Shown here in pieces: positions 28,405-36,959 of a stretch of 64,000 nucleotides of DNA. Position numbers and translations under genes: made by a program. How positions within the stretch are numbered: position 1 is the stretch's first letter; every line of letters begins with the position of its first letter. The notes under the pieces were generated by a model, which saw nothing but the letters and a program-made list of their open reading frames with translations, did no database searches and was not told where the DNA came from. The DNA comes from Bacillota bacterium (GTDB lineage Bacteria; Bacillota_I; Bacilli_A; RF39; UBA660), in assembly GCA_021771185.1 (NCBI GenBank), contig JAETPN010000003.1, positions 1-64,000 of the forward strand, given 5' to 3'.

Positions 28405-28549
28405 ATCTTAGGTGTTTTTCGATAATCATTTTTATGATAGTGGAACATTTGAAACATAACTAAATCGACTGTAATATTTTGTCACACCAAACATTTTATA
28501 ATCACTAATTATCATAAAAAAATATTAACAATTTAATGTTAATACTTTT
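28405..28549. repeat. Direct repeat B (about 145 bp) upstream of the Fic gene
   Basis: Second copy of repeat A. It starts with ATCTTAGGTGTTTT, which itself is repeated 24 bp earlier (28381), so a small tandem duplication sits at its edge. It has the same inverted repeat near its end. It is placed upstream of the Fic gene on the minus strand and could carry its promoter. Confidence 0.85.
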
Positions 28550-28588
28550 TCGAACTTTAAAATCACTCATTAATCCTTATTTTTCAAA

Positions 28589-28666
28589 CTATTTTCCACA
28601 ACATTGTTTATATTTTTTACCTGATCCACAAGAAGTGCAAACTCCCATATTATCAATATTCTTCAT
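28589..28666 (-). CDS. 25-residue SEC-C zinc-motif micro-ORF or gene remnant
   Basis: A short frame (ATG at 28664-28666) reads MKNIDNMGVCTSCGSGKKYK and then QCCGK before the stop, a complete SEC-C zinc-binding motif (CxC-type spacing CTSC...CC). It matches the SecA tail encoded 3.8 kb away (CPCGSGKKYKQCCGK) in protein, while the DNA differs at many positions. No Shine-Dalgarno is visible, so it may be the last piece of a degraded SEC-C gene. Between it and the RhuM gene (28667-28844) I see only AT-rich sequence and one inverted repeat, GTGGACA/TGTCCAC (28765-28790). Confidence 0.5.
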   Translation of the reverse strand: MKNIDNMGVCTSCGSGKKYKQCCGK

Positions 28667-28844
28667 ATTTATAATATTATTGATATTTCAATGTTTTTCG
28701 GATTAGGTAACATTTATATTATCAATATTTATAGTATTACTTTTATTATAAATATTTCTCTACTGTGGACAAATTGAGGACAATGTCCACATCCGTTCAC
28801 TGCACCAAGTATAGCATATACAAAAAAATACTCAAATGTGCAAT

Positions 28845-29864
28845 TTATTTATTTTCGATTTCTTTTGTTTCTATTAATAATTTATCAAAATCAGAAATAT
28901 AATTCTTATCTTGGATAACTTTATATTTTTCATATTCGCTCTCTGCTTTATCTACAGCTTGCTTATGTGAAATTTTACCTTTACCATTTAATACATCATA
29001 GTGAAATACTTTTAATGCATTTTCAACTTCATTTTTCCAATCATCCATATACATTGTAATGTTTCTTTCAGCATTATTTTCAGCTATATCCAAAAATAAG
29101 TTAACTAGGTTATTAAGATTCTTAATTTCATTTTCATCTAAATAATTTTTAGCAATAATAACATCCGATTTTAATATTTTGCCATCAGGAGACTTTTCCC
29201 ACGTTGTAAGCCCCATGTTTTCTTTTTTAGAATCGACTCTATTATAAACAATTTCAGCAGCAGTTTGACCTGTAATAGCATAGTGAAACTTATTTTGAAT
29301 GGTTTTATAAAATGTTACTGCTGTATCACTATTTTTATCATAATCTATAGAACATTCTGCAAATATGTCCGTAATTTTTTGATAGAACATTCTTTCACTT
29401 GTTCGAATCAATTTAATTCTTTCAAGTAATCTTTTAAAATATTCTTGATCAGACTTTTTAGCTTTCATAAATCTTTCATCATTTAAAGCAAACCCTTGTA
29501 CCATATAATCTTTAATTATTTTATTTGCCCAAGTTCTGAATTTAATTGCTTTTTTAGAATTTACCCTAAATCCAATAGAAATAATCATATCAAGATTATA
29601 ATATTTTGTATTATAAGTTTGTTTACCATCGTTACCCATATGTGCAATTTTTGCACATGTGCTATTTTCATTTAGTTCTTCATCTTTATAAATATTATTA
29701 ATATGCCTAACAATCCCAGTTCTATCTATACTAAATAATGTTGCTAATGCTTCGGTATTTAACCACACATCTTCATTCTCAAGCAGTACTTCAACTTTTA
29801 CGTTGCCATCTGCATCATTATAAAATAAAATGTTTTTTTCATTTCCTATTAATTTTTCACTCAT
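28845..29864 (-). CDS. RhuM family protein
   Basis: A 339-aa protein with the RhuM (virulence-protein-like) layout. The N-terminal part has a winged-helix-like VWLNTEALATLFSIDRTGIVRHINNI and the diagnostic TYNTKYYNLDMIISIGFRVNSKKAIKFRTWA. A helical C-terminal part follows, with GQTAAEIVYNRVDSKKENMGL and a coiled tail. These genes are common on genomic islands and prophages, often near restriction or toxin genes. The biochemical role is unknown. A good ribosome site (GGAGGTGC) precedes the ATG. Confidence 0.88.
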   Translation of the reverse strand: MSEKLIGNEKNILFYNDADGNVKVEVLLENEDVWLNTEALATLFSIDRTGIVRHINNIYKDEELNENSTCAKIAHMGNDGKQTYNTKYYNLDMIISIGFRVNSKKAIKFRTWANKIIKDYMVQGFALNDERFMKAKKSDQEYFKRLLERIKLIRTSERMFYQKITDIFAECSIDYDKNSDTAVTFYKTIQNKFHYAITGQTAAEIVYNRVDSKKENMGLTTWEKSPDGKILKSDVIIAKNYLDENEIKNLNNLVNLFLDIAENNAERNITMYMDDWKNEVENALKVFHYDVLNGKGKISHKQAVDKAESEYEKYKVIQDKNYISDFDKLLIETKEIENK

Positions 29865-29954
29865 TTCTGCACCTCCTTTGATAAATAATTCAATAAGAAT
29901 TAGTTGATTATATTATACTATTTTGAAGCTTATTTCACAATGAATCTACTAAAA

Positions 29955-31186
29955 TTAATCTACAATTTTTATATCAATTTCTTTCTCAATAGATTCACAA
30001 ACTTTTTTTAAATTATCCATACTACTAATTATATAATAATTCTCCGTTGTTTCTATTTTGCTATGTCCCAATACTTTTGAAATATCTTTTAATTCAATCC
30101 CGATTCTTAATGCTTTAGTTGCAAAATTGCCTCTTAAATCATAGAATCTGCAATTTATTCCTAATTCTTTATGAATTATTTTAAATGGATATCTAATCAC
30201 ATCAGTTCCAGAATATGTTCCATTATTTCTTGTAAATACCATTTCAACTTTGTTACGTTTAGAATTATTTTCTATAATCTTATATTCTACTAACTTACCA
30301 TATTTATTTTTTACTTCTTCTAAAATATATCGCTTATACTTTTTTCCATATTCTTTCTTATAATAGTTTTGTATTTTTTTATAATCTGACAATACCGAAT
30401 ATAAAGTATCACAAATATAAACTTCTCTTTGACTATCTACTGCTTTAGTTGTCCCTAGATACCATCTGCCATTTTCTTCTTTATCTTTTGCATAAACAGT
30501 TTTGCTTATTTTAATAATTCTATTATTAAAATCTATATCATCCCAAGTTAATGCAAAAACTTCTCCTGTTCTCATACCTGTATAACAAGCGGTGAGAAAA
30601 GCACATATAAAAACTTTATTATTTTTAAAGCTATTTAGGATTATTTTTATTTCTTCATTAGTATAGATGTGACCTACATCGTTTTTTTAAATTCAAATGA
30701 CAATACTCTAGGGATTTCTAAATCACCTGCCGGATTATTTTTAATAAATCCAAAATAGTATGTAGCATCTCTTAATGAACTTTTAATAACCTTTTGATAG
30801 TTTCTTAATGCTTCTTTTGTGTTGGAAGTTTGGTATAACTTTAATAATGCTTGATTTAAAATATATGGTGTTAGAGTGGATAACTTATAATTTCCTAATT
30901 CTTTTTTTATATTACTAAAAGATTCTTTATATCTTTTAGCAGTAGAATACTTATAATTAATTTAAAAATATTCTTTCATCCAATAATCTAAATAATCTCC
31001 ATACAACATATTACACTCTATAGTAGTTACTCCATTAATAAATTCATCATATGCTTTTTGCCCAGCTATATATGCTTCATTTTTTGTTCTAAATCCAGAT
31101 TTAGTTAACTGTTTTCTTTTTCCATTTCCCTTTCCTGCTTCAAAACAATATTGATATACAACTCCTCTTTTTCTTCTATTGATCAT
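29955..31186 (-). pseudogene. Tyrosine recombinase/integrase, broken
   Basis: An integrase of about 400 codons split into three pieces. The N-terminal AP2-like arm-binding domain (31186-30965) stops at an in-frame TAA after YWMKEYF. The same frame continues with a normal core-binding domain (YSTAKRYKESFSNIKKELG ... NNPAGDLEIPRV). At a run of seven A residues near 30682-30688 the frame shifts into NDVGHIYTNEEIKIILNSF, and then the catalytic domain (MRTGEVFALTWDDIDF, YDLRGNFATKALR, LGHSKIETTENYY). The HxxR box also lost its first His. Two disabling lesions plus a changed catalytic residue indicate an immobilised element. Confidence 0.88.
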
Positions 31187-31223
31187 ATTATCATCTCCCT
31201 TTCGTTTTGATCATTATAATTTT

Positions 31224-31255
31224 ACAAAAAAAGTGCAGTATTTTTTTACTACACT
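31224..31255 (-). terminator. Terminator after the HEPN-like gene
   Basis: The stem AGTGTAGTA/TACTGCACT (one G-T pair) is followed on the minus strand by seven T residues. Confidence 0.75.
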
Positions 31256-31283
31256 ATTATTATTTTTATTAAATTAAAACCAA

Positions 31284-32210
31284 TCACTCTAATCCATATT
31301 TTTCTTTTTGTTCTTTTGTAAACATCAAATTAAACGGATCAAAGAATTGAAAACCATATTCTTTATTAAATACTGCACAAGAAACGATACCCAATTTTAA
31401 TATATTATTTTGTGCTAAAAAATAATCATCAATCATACTTTTTATTTCAAAATCCAATTTTCCTGTTTGATTTCTTTTTTCTTTTACTATATAGGGAGTT
31501 TCCCCTGATTTAACATATTTTTTCATTATTTTGATTGCACCTAAAACTTCACTTGTATTAAAATAAGATATTTCTTTGTTTAACTCTTTTAATACTTTTT
31601 CAATTTTTAATATAAATTGTTTAACATCTATATCATAATTTAAATCTTGAATATCTTGTTTTATGATTGGTTTCCACCCTTTCCAATCTTTAAGTCTTTC
31701 CTTTTGAATATAAAAAACTCTTCTTTTTTCATTCACATTTTGAGTTACTTTAGTAACGGGTAATTTATAATGTACGCAATAATGTCTCAAGTGATATAAA
31801 AATCTGTATTCAAAATATTTATCAAAAACATTAGAACATTTTCCTTTAAATTCTTTTAGTTCACTAGAGTCCTTACCATATATCTGTTTTACCTGTACTT
31901 CATAGTAATCCAAAAAAGTTTTAAACATACTTGCAAAACTTATAAATTTTTTATTAACTTCAACAATTATATTCTTATTTTCAATAGGAGAAGCAAATCT
32001 ATATTTAAAATTCTCTACTTTCAACATATATACCTTTAATTCTTGCAATGAATTATTTAACATTGAATAGTAATCACAAAAAGAATTAAAATCTCCAAGA
32101 ATTTTATTACATTCATCTATTAATGATTGTTCACCATCTTCAAAATGTCTTTCAAATTCTAACTTTTTTTCATTATCGACAATTTTTAAATAATATAAAT
32201 TCCAACACAT
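31284..32210 (-). CDS. Helical protein with HEPN-like RxxxxH motif
   Basis: A 308-aa all-helical, Lys/Glu-rich protein with no membrane segment. The central LYHLRHYCVHYKLPV resembles the RN-x-HxxLPV signature of HEPN-type proteins, with Arg-x4-His spacing. HEPN proteins are frequently RNases in toxin-antitoxin or abortive-infection systems. No family name is recognised otherwise. The start at 32210 has AAGGGAG upstream; a longer frame would run through the preceding terminator. It sits between secA and the broken integrase. Confidence 0.6.
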   Translation of the reverse strand: MCWNLYYLKIVDNEKKLEFERHFEDGEQSLIDECNKILGDFNSFCDYYSMLNNSLQELKVYMLKVENFKYRFASPIENKNIIVEVNKKFISFASMFKTFLDYYEVQVKQIYGKDSSELKEFKGKCSNVFDKYFEYRFLYHLRHYCVHYKLPVTKVTQNVNEKRRVFYIQKERLKDWKGWKPIIKQDIQDLNYDIDVKQFILKIEKVLKELNKEISYFNTSEVLGAIKIMKKYVKSGETPYIVKEKRNQTGKLDFEIKSMIDDYFLAQNNILKLGIVSCAVFNKEYGFQFFDPFNLMFTKEQKEKYGLE

Positions 32211-32228
32211 TATATAATCTCCCTTCAA

Positions 32229-32265
32229 AGAAAAAGATGTCAACAGATTTATTTTTGCTGACATC
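32229..32265 (-). terminator. Terminator downstream of secA
   Basis: A 10-bp stem GATGTCAGCA/TGTTGACATC (one mismatch pair) with an AT loop, then TTTTTCTTT on the minus strand. It lies between the secA stop and the next ribosome site. The 32270-32362 stretch shows nothing else. Confidence 0.8.
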
Positions 32266-32362
32266 CTTTAATTTCAATGGATTTTGCTCACATTTTTATT
32301 TATTGGGTGACAAACAACCATTTTGCTACCTTTTTAAAATTTAACTTTTTCCTTATTTTATG

Positions 32363-34855
32363 TTACTTTCCGCAACATTGCTTATATTTCTTTCCCGAAC
32401 CACAAGGGCAAGGATCATTACGACCAACTTTTACTTTTTTCTTTGGTGTACTTTTCTTTTCTTTGTTCTTATCAGTTACAGCTTTTCCCTTGATTACCTG
32501 TTTTCTTTCGGTATTTTGACGAATTTCTGCTTTAAGTAAGAACATTGTAGTATCCTTATCAATCACATTAAGCATTTGATCAAATAATTCAAATCCTTCT
32601 AGGGTATATGCACGTAAAGGATCTTCTTGAGCATATCCTCTTAAATAAATACCTTCACGTAAATGAGCCATCGTATTAATATGATCCATCCAATGAGTAT
32701 CAATAACACGAAGTGCAACTGCTTTTTCAAAGTCGTTAATCATTTCTTCTGGTAATTCTTTTATTTTATGTTCATATTCTTCAATAACTAATTCGATTAA
32801 ATAATCTACAATTTCTTGTTCATTTTTATTTTCTAAATCATCTAAAGTTACTGGAACACGAACCAAATTTTGATTAACCATTTCCAAAATTTCATTGCGA
32901 TCTTTTCCAGTTAAATATCCTTCTGGAAGAAGATGAGAATGAACAAGTTCATCAATGAAGTTTTTAATTGTTGAAAGAACCGTTTCATGGATAGAAGTAT
33001 TATCTAAAATTTCATTACGACGTTCATAAATAATTTCACGTTGTTGATTAATAACATCATCGTATTGTAATAAACTTTTACGTGTATCAAAGTTATTTCC
33101 TTCTACACGTTTTTGTGCAGATTCAATGGAATTAGATAACATTTTATTACGAATGGATAATTCACCATCAAAACCAACACGTTGAAGAAGTGCTTTTGCT
33201 TTATCGGTACCAAAACGAACCATCAATTCATCTTCAAAAGATACACAGAATTGTGTCATTCCTGGATCTCCTTGACGCCCTGAACGTCCTCTTAACTGGT
33301 TGTCAATACGTCTAGATTCATGTCTCTCTGTTCCAAGGACACATAATCCACCTAAAGCACGTACTTCATCATCAATTTTAATATCTGTTCCACGTCCCGC
33401 CATATTCGTAGCAATGGTTACTGCACCTTTTTTTCCTGCATCAGCAATAATATCCGCTTCACGCGCATTATTTTTGGCATTCAATACTTCATGTGGGATG
33501 CGTTCTTTTTTTAACATTTTACTGATTAACTCACTGGTTTCTACAGCAATTGTACCAACAAGTACAGGTTGACCTTTTTTATGACGTTCTTTAATCTCTT
33601 TTACAATAGCTTTATATTTTCCTTCTTTTGTTGCATAAATTAAATCTCCAAAGTCTTCACGAATCACTGGTTTATTTGTTGGAATTTGAATAACATACAT
33701 ATTATAAATATCACGGAATTCTTCTTCTTCTGTTTTTGCAGTACCAGTCATACCTGAAATCTTATCATAAAGACGGAATAAATTTTGGAAAGTAATTGTC
33801 GCTAATGTTTTCGTTTCTTCATTAATTTTTACGCCTTCTTTTGCTTCAATTGCTTGATGTAAGCCATCCGAAAATTGACGTCCTTCCTGAATACGACCCG
33901 TAAATTGATCTACAATTAAAACCATTCCATCACGAACCACATAGTCAAAATCCAATTTCATACTATAATTAGCTTTTAAAGCTTGATTAATATGATGTAC
34001 CAAGGTTGTATTTTTTAATTCATATAAATTATCTACGCGAAACTCTTTTTCAGCTAATTCACTACCACGATCATCTAAAGAAACACTTTTCGTTTTTTCA
34101 TCATAGATATAACCATCGTTTTCTTTTAAACTTTTAACAAAACGATCAGCTTGTTGATATAAATTGGCAGCCTGCATAAATCCACCAGAAATAATTAATG
34201 GTGTACGAGCCTCATCAATTAATACAGAATCGACTTCATCCACAATTACAAAGTTTAAACCACGTTGAACACGGTCTTCTGCACGAACAACCATATTATC
34301 CCTTAAATAATCAAATCCAATTTCATTATTGGTAGAATACATAATATCACAATTATAGGCCTCTTGTTTTTCTTTAGCACCTAAATCATGATAATTAACA
34401 CCAACAGTTAAACCTAAGAAACGATAAATTTCTCCCATCCACTCTGCATCACGTCCAGCTAAGTATTCATTTACAGTAATAATATGAACCCCAAGTCCTG
34501 TTAACGCATTTAAATAGGCAGGCATCGTTTCTGTTAAAGTTTTACCTTCCCCAGTCTTCATTTCAGCTATGTTTCCATAATGAATTGCAAGTCCACCTAA
34601 AATTTGTACATAATAAGGTTTTTCACCAATCACACGATACGCAGCTTCACGAGCTACTGCAAACGCTTCAACTTTTAAATCTTCTAACGTTTCTCCATTA
34701 CGAAGACGATTTCTAAATTCTTCTGTTTTATTTTTTAATGCCTCATCACTTAATTTTGTCATGTCTTCTTCAAGAAGCATCACTTGATCTGCAATTTTTT
34801 TAAATTTTTCTAATTCTTTATATTCATGATCGAATATCTTTTTTAAAAAATTCAT
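32363..34855 (-). CDS. secA: Preprotein translocase ATPase SecA
   Basis: An 830-aa SecA of normal length. It has the Walker A segment MKTGEGKTLTETMPAY, the DEAD-like DEVDSVLIDEARTPLIISG, the preprotein cross-linking domain, the second NTPase lobe (GRGTDIKIDDEV, QLRGRSGRQGDPG) and the C-terminal SEC-C zinc tail CPCGSGKKYKQCCGK. It drives export through SecYEG. The gene follows hpf as in many Firmicutes; prfB, which often comes next, is replaced by the accessory segment. Confidence 0.98.
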   Translation of the reverse strand: MNFLKKIFDHEYKELEKFKKIADQVMLLEEDMTKLSDEALKNKTEEFRNRLRNGETLEDLKVEAFAVAREAAYRVIGEKPYYVQILGGLAIHYGNIAEMKTGEGKTLTETMPAYLNALTGLGVHIITVNEYLAGRDAEWMGEIYRFLGLTVGVNYHDLGAKEKQEAYNCDIMYSTNNEIGFDYLRDNMVVRAEDRVQRGLNFVIVDEVDSVLIDEARTPLIISGGFMQAANLYQQADRFVKSLKENDGYIYDEKTKSVSLDDRGSELAEKEFRVDNLYELKNTTLVHHINQALKANYSMKLDFDYVVRDGMVLIVDQFTGRIQEGRQFSDGLHQAIEAKEGVKINEETKTLATITFQNLFRLYDKISGMTGTAKTEEEEFRDIYNMYVIQIPTNKPVIREDFGDLIYATKEGKYKAIVKEIKERHKKGQPVLVGTIAVETSELISKMLKKERIPHEVLNAKNNAREADIIADAGKKGAVTIATNMAGRGTDIKIDDEVRALGGLCVLGTERHESRRIDNQLRGRSGRQGDPGMTQFCVSFEDELMVRFGTDKAKALLQRVGFDGELSIRNKMLSNSIESAQKRVEGNNFDTRKSLLQYDDVINQQREIIYERRNEILDNTSIHETVLSTIKNFIDELVHSHLLPEGYLTGKDRNEILEMVNQNLVRVPVTLDDLENKNEQEIVDYLIELVIEEYEHKIKELPEEMINDFEKAVALRVIDTHWMDHINTMAHLREGIYLRGYAQEDPLRAYTLEGFELFDQMLNVIDKDTTMFLLKAEIRQNTERKQVIKGKAVTDKNKEKKSTPKKKVKVGRNDPCPCGSGKKYKQCCGK

Positions 34856-34948
34856 ATTCTGACCTTCTTTCTATACAATCAATATTTTATCAAAAAACAG
34901 ACAAAAACACTAGGAATTTTAAGTGAAAAATAAAAAAAATAACTTAAT

Positions 34949-34985
34949 TTTAAAAAAGGGTTATTCAAAAATAAACCCTTTTTTT
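34949..34985 (-). terminator. Terminator after hpf
   Basis: The stem AAAAAAGGGTT/AACCCTTTTTT with a T tail on the minus strand abuts the hpf stop at 34987. Confidence 0.85.
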
Positions 34986-34986
34986 A

Positions 34987-35520
34987 TTATTCACTTGCTT
35001 CAATCATTCCATAGTTGCCATCTTTTCGTTTGTAAACAACTGAAACATTTCCATCATCAACGTTTTTAAACACAAAGAAATCATGACCAACTAATTCCAT
35101 TTGAAGAATAGCCTCTTCTTCACTCATTGGTTTTACATCAACTGTTTTACGTCTTACAATAATTTCTTCATTTTCTTCTTCTTTATCAATATCAAAGTCC
35201 ATAATAAATTCATAGCGTTCATTATGAGCCTTGTGTTTCATTTTCGTCTTATTCTTGCGAATTTGTCTTTCTAACTTCTCTACAACACCATCAATTGCTG
35301 TATATAGATCTTTGTCACGAGCTTCTGCACGTAAAGTGACCTTAGGTGCTGGAATTGTTACTTCAACAACTTGTGCAACACCACTCACACGAATTAAAAC
35401 ATTCGCATTCATTTCATCTGGATTTTCAAAGTATTTATCTAACCTCCTAATTCTTTTTTCAATGTATGCCCTAATAGCATCTGTAACCTCTAATTTGTTA
35501 CCACGGATATTAAATACCAT
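34987..35520 (-). CDS. hpf: Long-form ribosome hibernation promoting factor
   Basis: A 177-aa long HPF. The N-terminal S30AE domain (LEVTDAIRAYIEKRIRRLDKYF, VEVTIPAPKVTLRAEARDKDLYTAID) is joined by an acidic linker to the dimerising C-terminal domain (VKPMSEEEAILQMELVGHDFFVFKN, VVYKRKDGNYGMIE). It pairs 70S ribosomes into inactive 100S dimers in stationary phase. It lies directly upstream of secA with its own terminator. Confidence 0.95.
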   Translation of the reverse strand: MVFNIRGNKLEVTDAIRAYIEKRIRRLDKYFENPDEMNANVLIRVSGVAQVVEVTIPAPKVTLRAEARDKDLYTAIDGVVEKLERQIRKNKTKMKHKAHNERYEFIMDFDIDKEEENEEIIVRRKTVDVKPMSEEEAILQMELVGHDFFVFKNVDDGNVSVVYKRKDGNYGMIEASE

Positions 35521-35598
35521 ATCATCAATCCTTTCTACTTTTATTATAGCACAAATTCTATTAAAAAAATATGATTAAATGATGAAATTATATGACAA

Positions 35599-35636
35599 AA
35601 AAAGAAAAGAAAAACTGCTTATACTAAAGCAGTTTT
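35599..35636 (-). terminator. Terminator after the cold-shock gene
   Basis: A perfect 8-bp stem AAAACTGC/GCAGTTTT spans the last codons, with TTCTTTTCTTTTTTT following on the minus strand. Confidence 0.85.
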
Positions 35637-35831
35637 AACTTCTACAACATTTTTGGCTTGAAGACCTTTATCCGTTCTTACTAACTCAAACTCTACTTCT
35701 TGACCTTCGACTAATGTCTTATATCCCTCAGTTAAAATCGCAGAATAGTGAACAAAAATATCCTCACCGTCTTTGTATTCAATAAATCCAAATCCTTTTT
35801 CATTATTGAACCATTTGACTTTTCCTCGCAT
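35619..35831 (-). CDS. Cold-shock protein (CspA family)
   Basis: A 70-aa single cold-shock domain. RNP1 is [11 protein letters not shown]2 is DIFVHYSAI, and the start [16 protein letters not shown] is canonical. It binds single-stranded RNA/DNA and melts mRNA structure, with expression often rising in the cold. Ribosome site AAGGGAG; a promoter is visible just upstream. Confidence 0.96.
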   Translation of the reverse strand: MRGKVKWFNNEKGFGFIEYKDGEDIFVHYSAILTEGYKTLVEGQEVEFELVRTDKGLQAKNVVEVKTALV

Positions 35832-35863
35832 GGTTACATCTCCCTTCTACTCCTTACAACTAT

Positions 35864-35893
35864 ATTGTACCTCGTTAGGACTATGTAATTCAA
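35864..35893 (-). promoter_or_regulatory. Promoter of the cold-shock gene
   Basis: Minus-strand -35 TTGAAT (35888-35893), an 18-bp spacer and -10 TACAAT (35864-35869), giving a short leader of about 25 nt. No long cold-shock leader RNA is apparent if this start is used. Confidence 0.5.
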
Positions 35894-36091
35894 TAAAATA
35901 AAGTCGTCAAAATTCGACAGATTTTGCTATAACTCTATAAATACACATCATCCACATACTACACCGCCTAACGTCGGTAATTTACATTTTACCTTATAAT
36001 TAGCTTAAAATAGTATAAAACCGTTTCAAAGTAACTTTTCATAATTTAAAAATAAAATTTAATTTCAATATTTTAATATTTTAATTCTTAT

Positions 36092-36121
36092 AGACACATT
36101 TTGAACTTTTTAAGACATTTT
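36092..36121 (+). promoter_or_regulatory. Candidate AgrA (LytTR) direct repeats upstream of agrB
   Basis: AGACACATT (36092-36100) and AGACATTTT (36113-36121) are direct repeats with a 21-bp period, the geometry of AgrA sites in staphylococci. A possible -10, TAAAAT (36147-36152), follows with a poor -35, as expected of an activated promoter. The rest of 35894-36179 shows only AT-rich sequence. Confidence 0.4.
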
Positions 36122-36179
36122 TAATAACGTGTAATTCAAAATCATTTAAAATGTGATCAGTTAGAAAGTAGTTGGTTCT

Positions 36180-36788
36180 ATGAAACAATATGTAGTAAAT
36201 CATTGTTATAACTTTGTTATATCAAATAACCCAAATGTTGATCGTCTTACACAAGACAAATTAAAATACGGATTAGAATCAATCTATATACTAGTAACCA
36301 AAATTATTTTTGTATTTATTGTGGCAGGATTACTCAATGTTTTCACAGAGGTCGTAATCTTCCTATGTTTATATAATTTAATTAGAATGCCATCCTTTGG
36401 ACTTCATGCAACAAAAAGCTGGATATGTTTAGTATCATCCACTTTAATCTTCATTCTAATTCCACTCTTCTGTAAAAATTATATCCTCCCAATAAATATA
36501 AAAACTATTTTAGGAGTTATTACCACACTTCTAATTTATAAAAATGCTCCTGCAGACACTTATAAAAGACCTATCATAAATAAAAAAAGGAGACAAACAT
36601 ATAAATATATATCTACAAGTGTAGCAATCTTATTATCTATTGCTTCTATTATGATTACAGATACATTCTTAAGTAATTCATGTATTCTAGCACTTGTTGT
36701 ACAATGTTTTATGATTTCTCCATTAACATACAAAACATTTAATTTACCATATAATAATTATTTAAAATATCAAACAAAAGAAATTTAA
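36180..36788 (+). CDS. agrB: AgrB-type membrane peptidase for autoinducer maturation
   Basis: A 202-aa polytopic membrane protein of AgrB size. The catalytic pair is in place: His76 and Cys83 in FGLHATKSWICLVSS, exactly seven apart as in staphylococcal AgrB. The conserved KNAPADTYKRPIINKKRR loop follows, with about five or six helices in all. AgrB cuts the AgrD precursor and closes the thiolactone ring. Its ribosome site is weak (AGAAAG), in contrast to that of agrD, so less AgrB than AgrD is expected. It is one of few plus-strand genes here. Confidence 0.93.
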   Translation: MKQYVVNHCYNFVISNNPNVDRLTQDKLKYGLESIYILVTKIIFVFIVAGLLNVFTEVVIFLCLYNLIRMPSFGLHATKSWICLVSSTLIFILIPLFCKNYILPINIKTILGVITTLLIYKNAPADTYKRPIINKKRRQTYKYISTSVAILLSIASIMITDTFLSNSCILALVVQCFMISPLTYKTFNLPYNNYLKYQTKEI

Positions 36789-36803
36789 ATCTGCGCAGAT
36801 TTA
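36786..36803 (+). other. 18-bp perfect palindrome between agrB and agrD
   Basis: TAAATCTGCGCAGATTTA begins at the agrB stop codon. It would form a compact RNA hairpin separating the two coding regions. It has no T tail, so it is more likely a processing or stability element, or an operator, than a terminator. Confidence 0.6.
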
Positions 36804-36828
36804 GATAAAATACGTAAGGAGGTAAAGT

Positions 36829-36951
36829 ATGAAAAACTTATTAGCATCTGCTCTTTCATTCTTTGGTGTATGTATGGCAGATATGGGATCTAGTGCTTGT
36901 GTTGCTGTTATTCTTGATGAACCAGAAATGCCAGAAAGTTTAATTAAATAA
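36829..36951 (+). CDS. agrD: AgrD, cyclic autoinducer peptide precursor
   Basis: A 40-codon gene with a strong ribosome site (AAGGAGGT, 36816-36823). The product has the AgrD plan: an amphipathic N-terminal helix (MKNLLASALSFFGVCMADMG), a core SSACVAVIL with ring cysteine Cys24, and an acidic, proline-containing tail DEPEMPESLIK. The tail matches the DEPEVP-type tail of staphylococcal AgrD. In known systems five residues from Cys form the ring. Here the distance from Cys24 to the DEPE motif is one residue longer, so the ring may be CVAVI or a six-residue CVAVIL. A second cysteine (Cys15) lies in the leader. Confidence 0.9.
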   Translation: MKNLLASALSFFGVCMADMGSSACVAVILDEPEMPESLIK

Positions 36952-36959
36952 TTAATTAA

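Noticed and set aside
28589-28666. SEC-C remnant as an exact attachment-site duplication of the secA end
   Set aside because: The protein motif matches but the DNA differs at many positions, so it is not a recent target duplication.
32211-32264. N-terminal extension of the HEPN-like protein
   Set aside because: It reads through the hairpin and T tract of the secA terminator; the ATG at 32210 has its own ribosome site.
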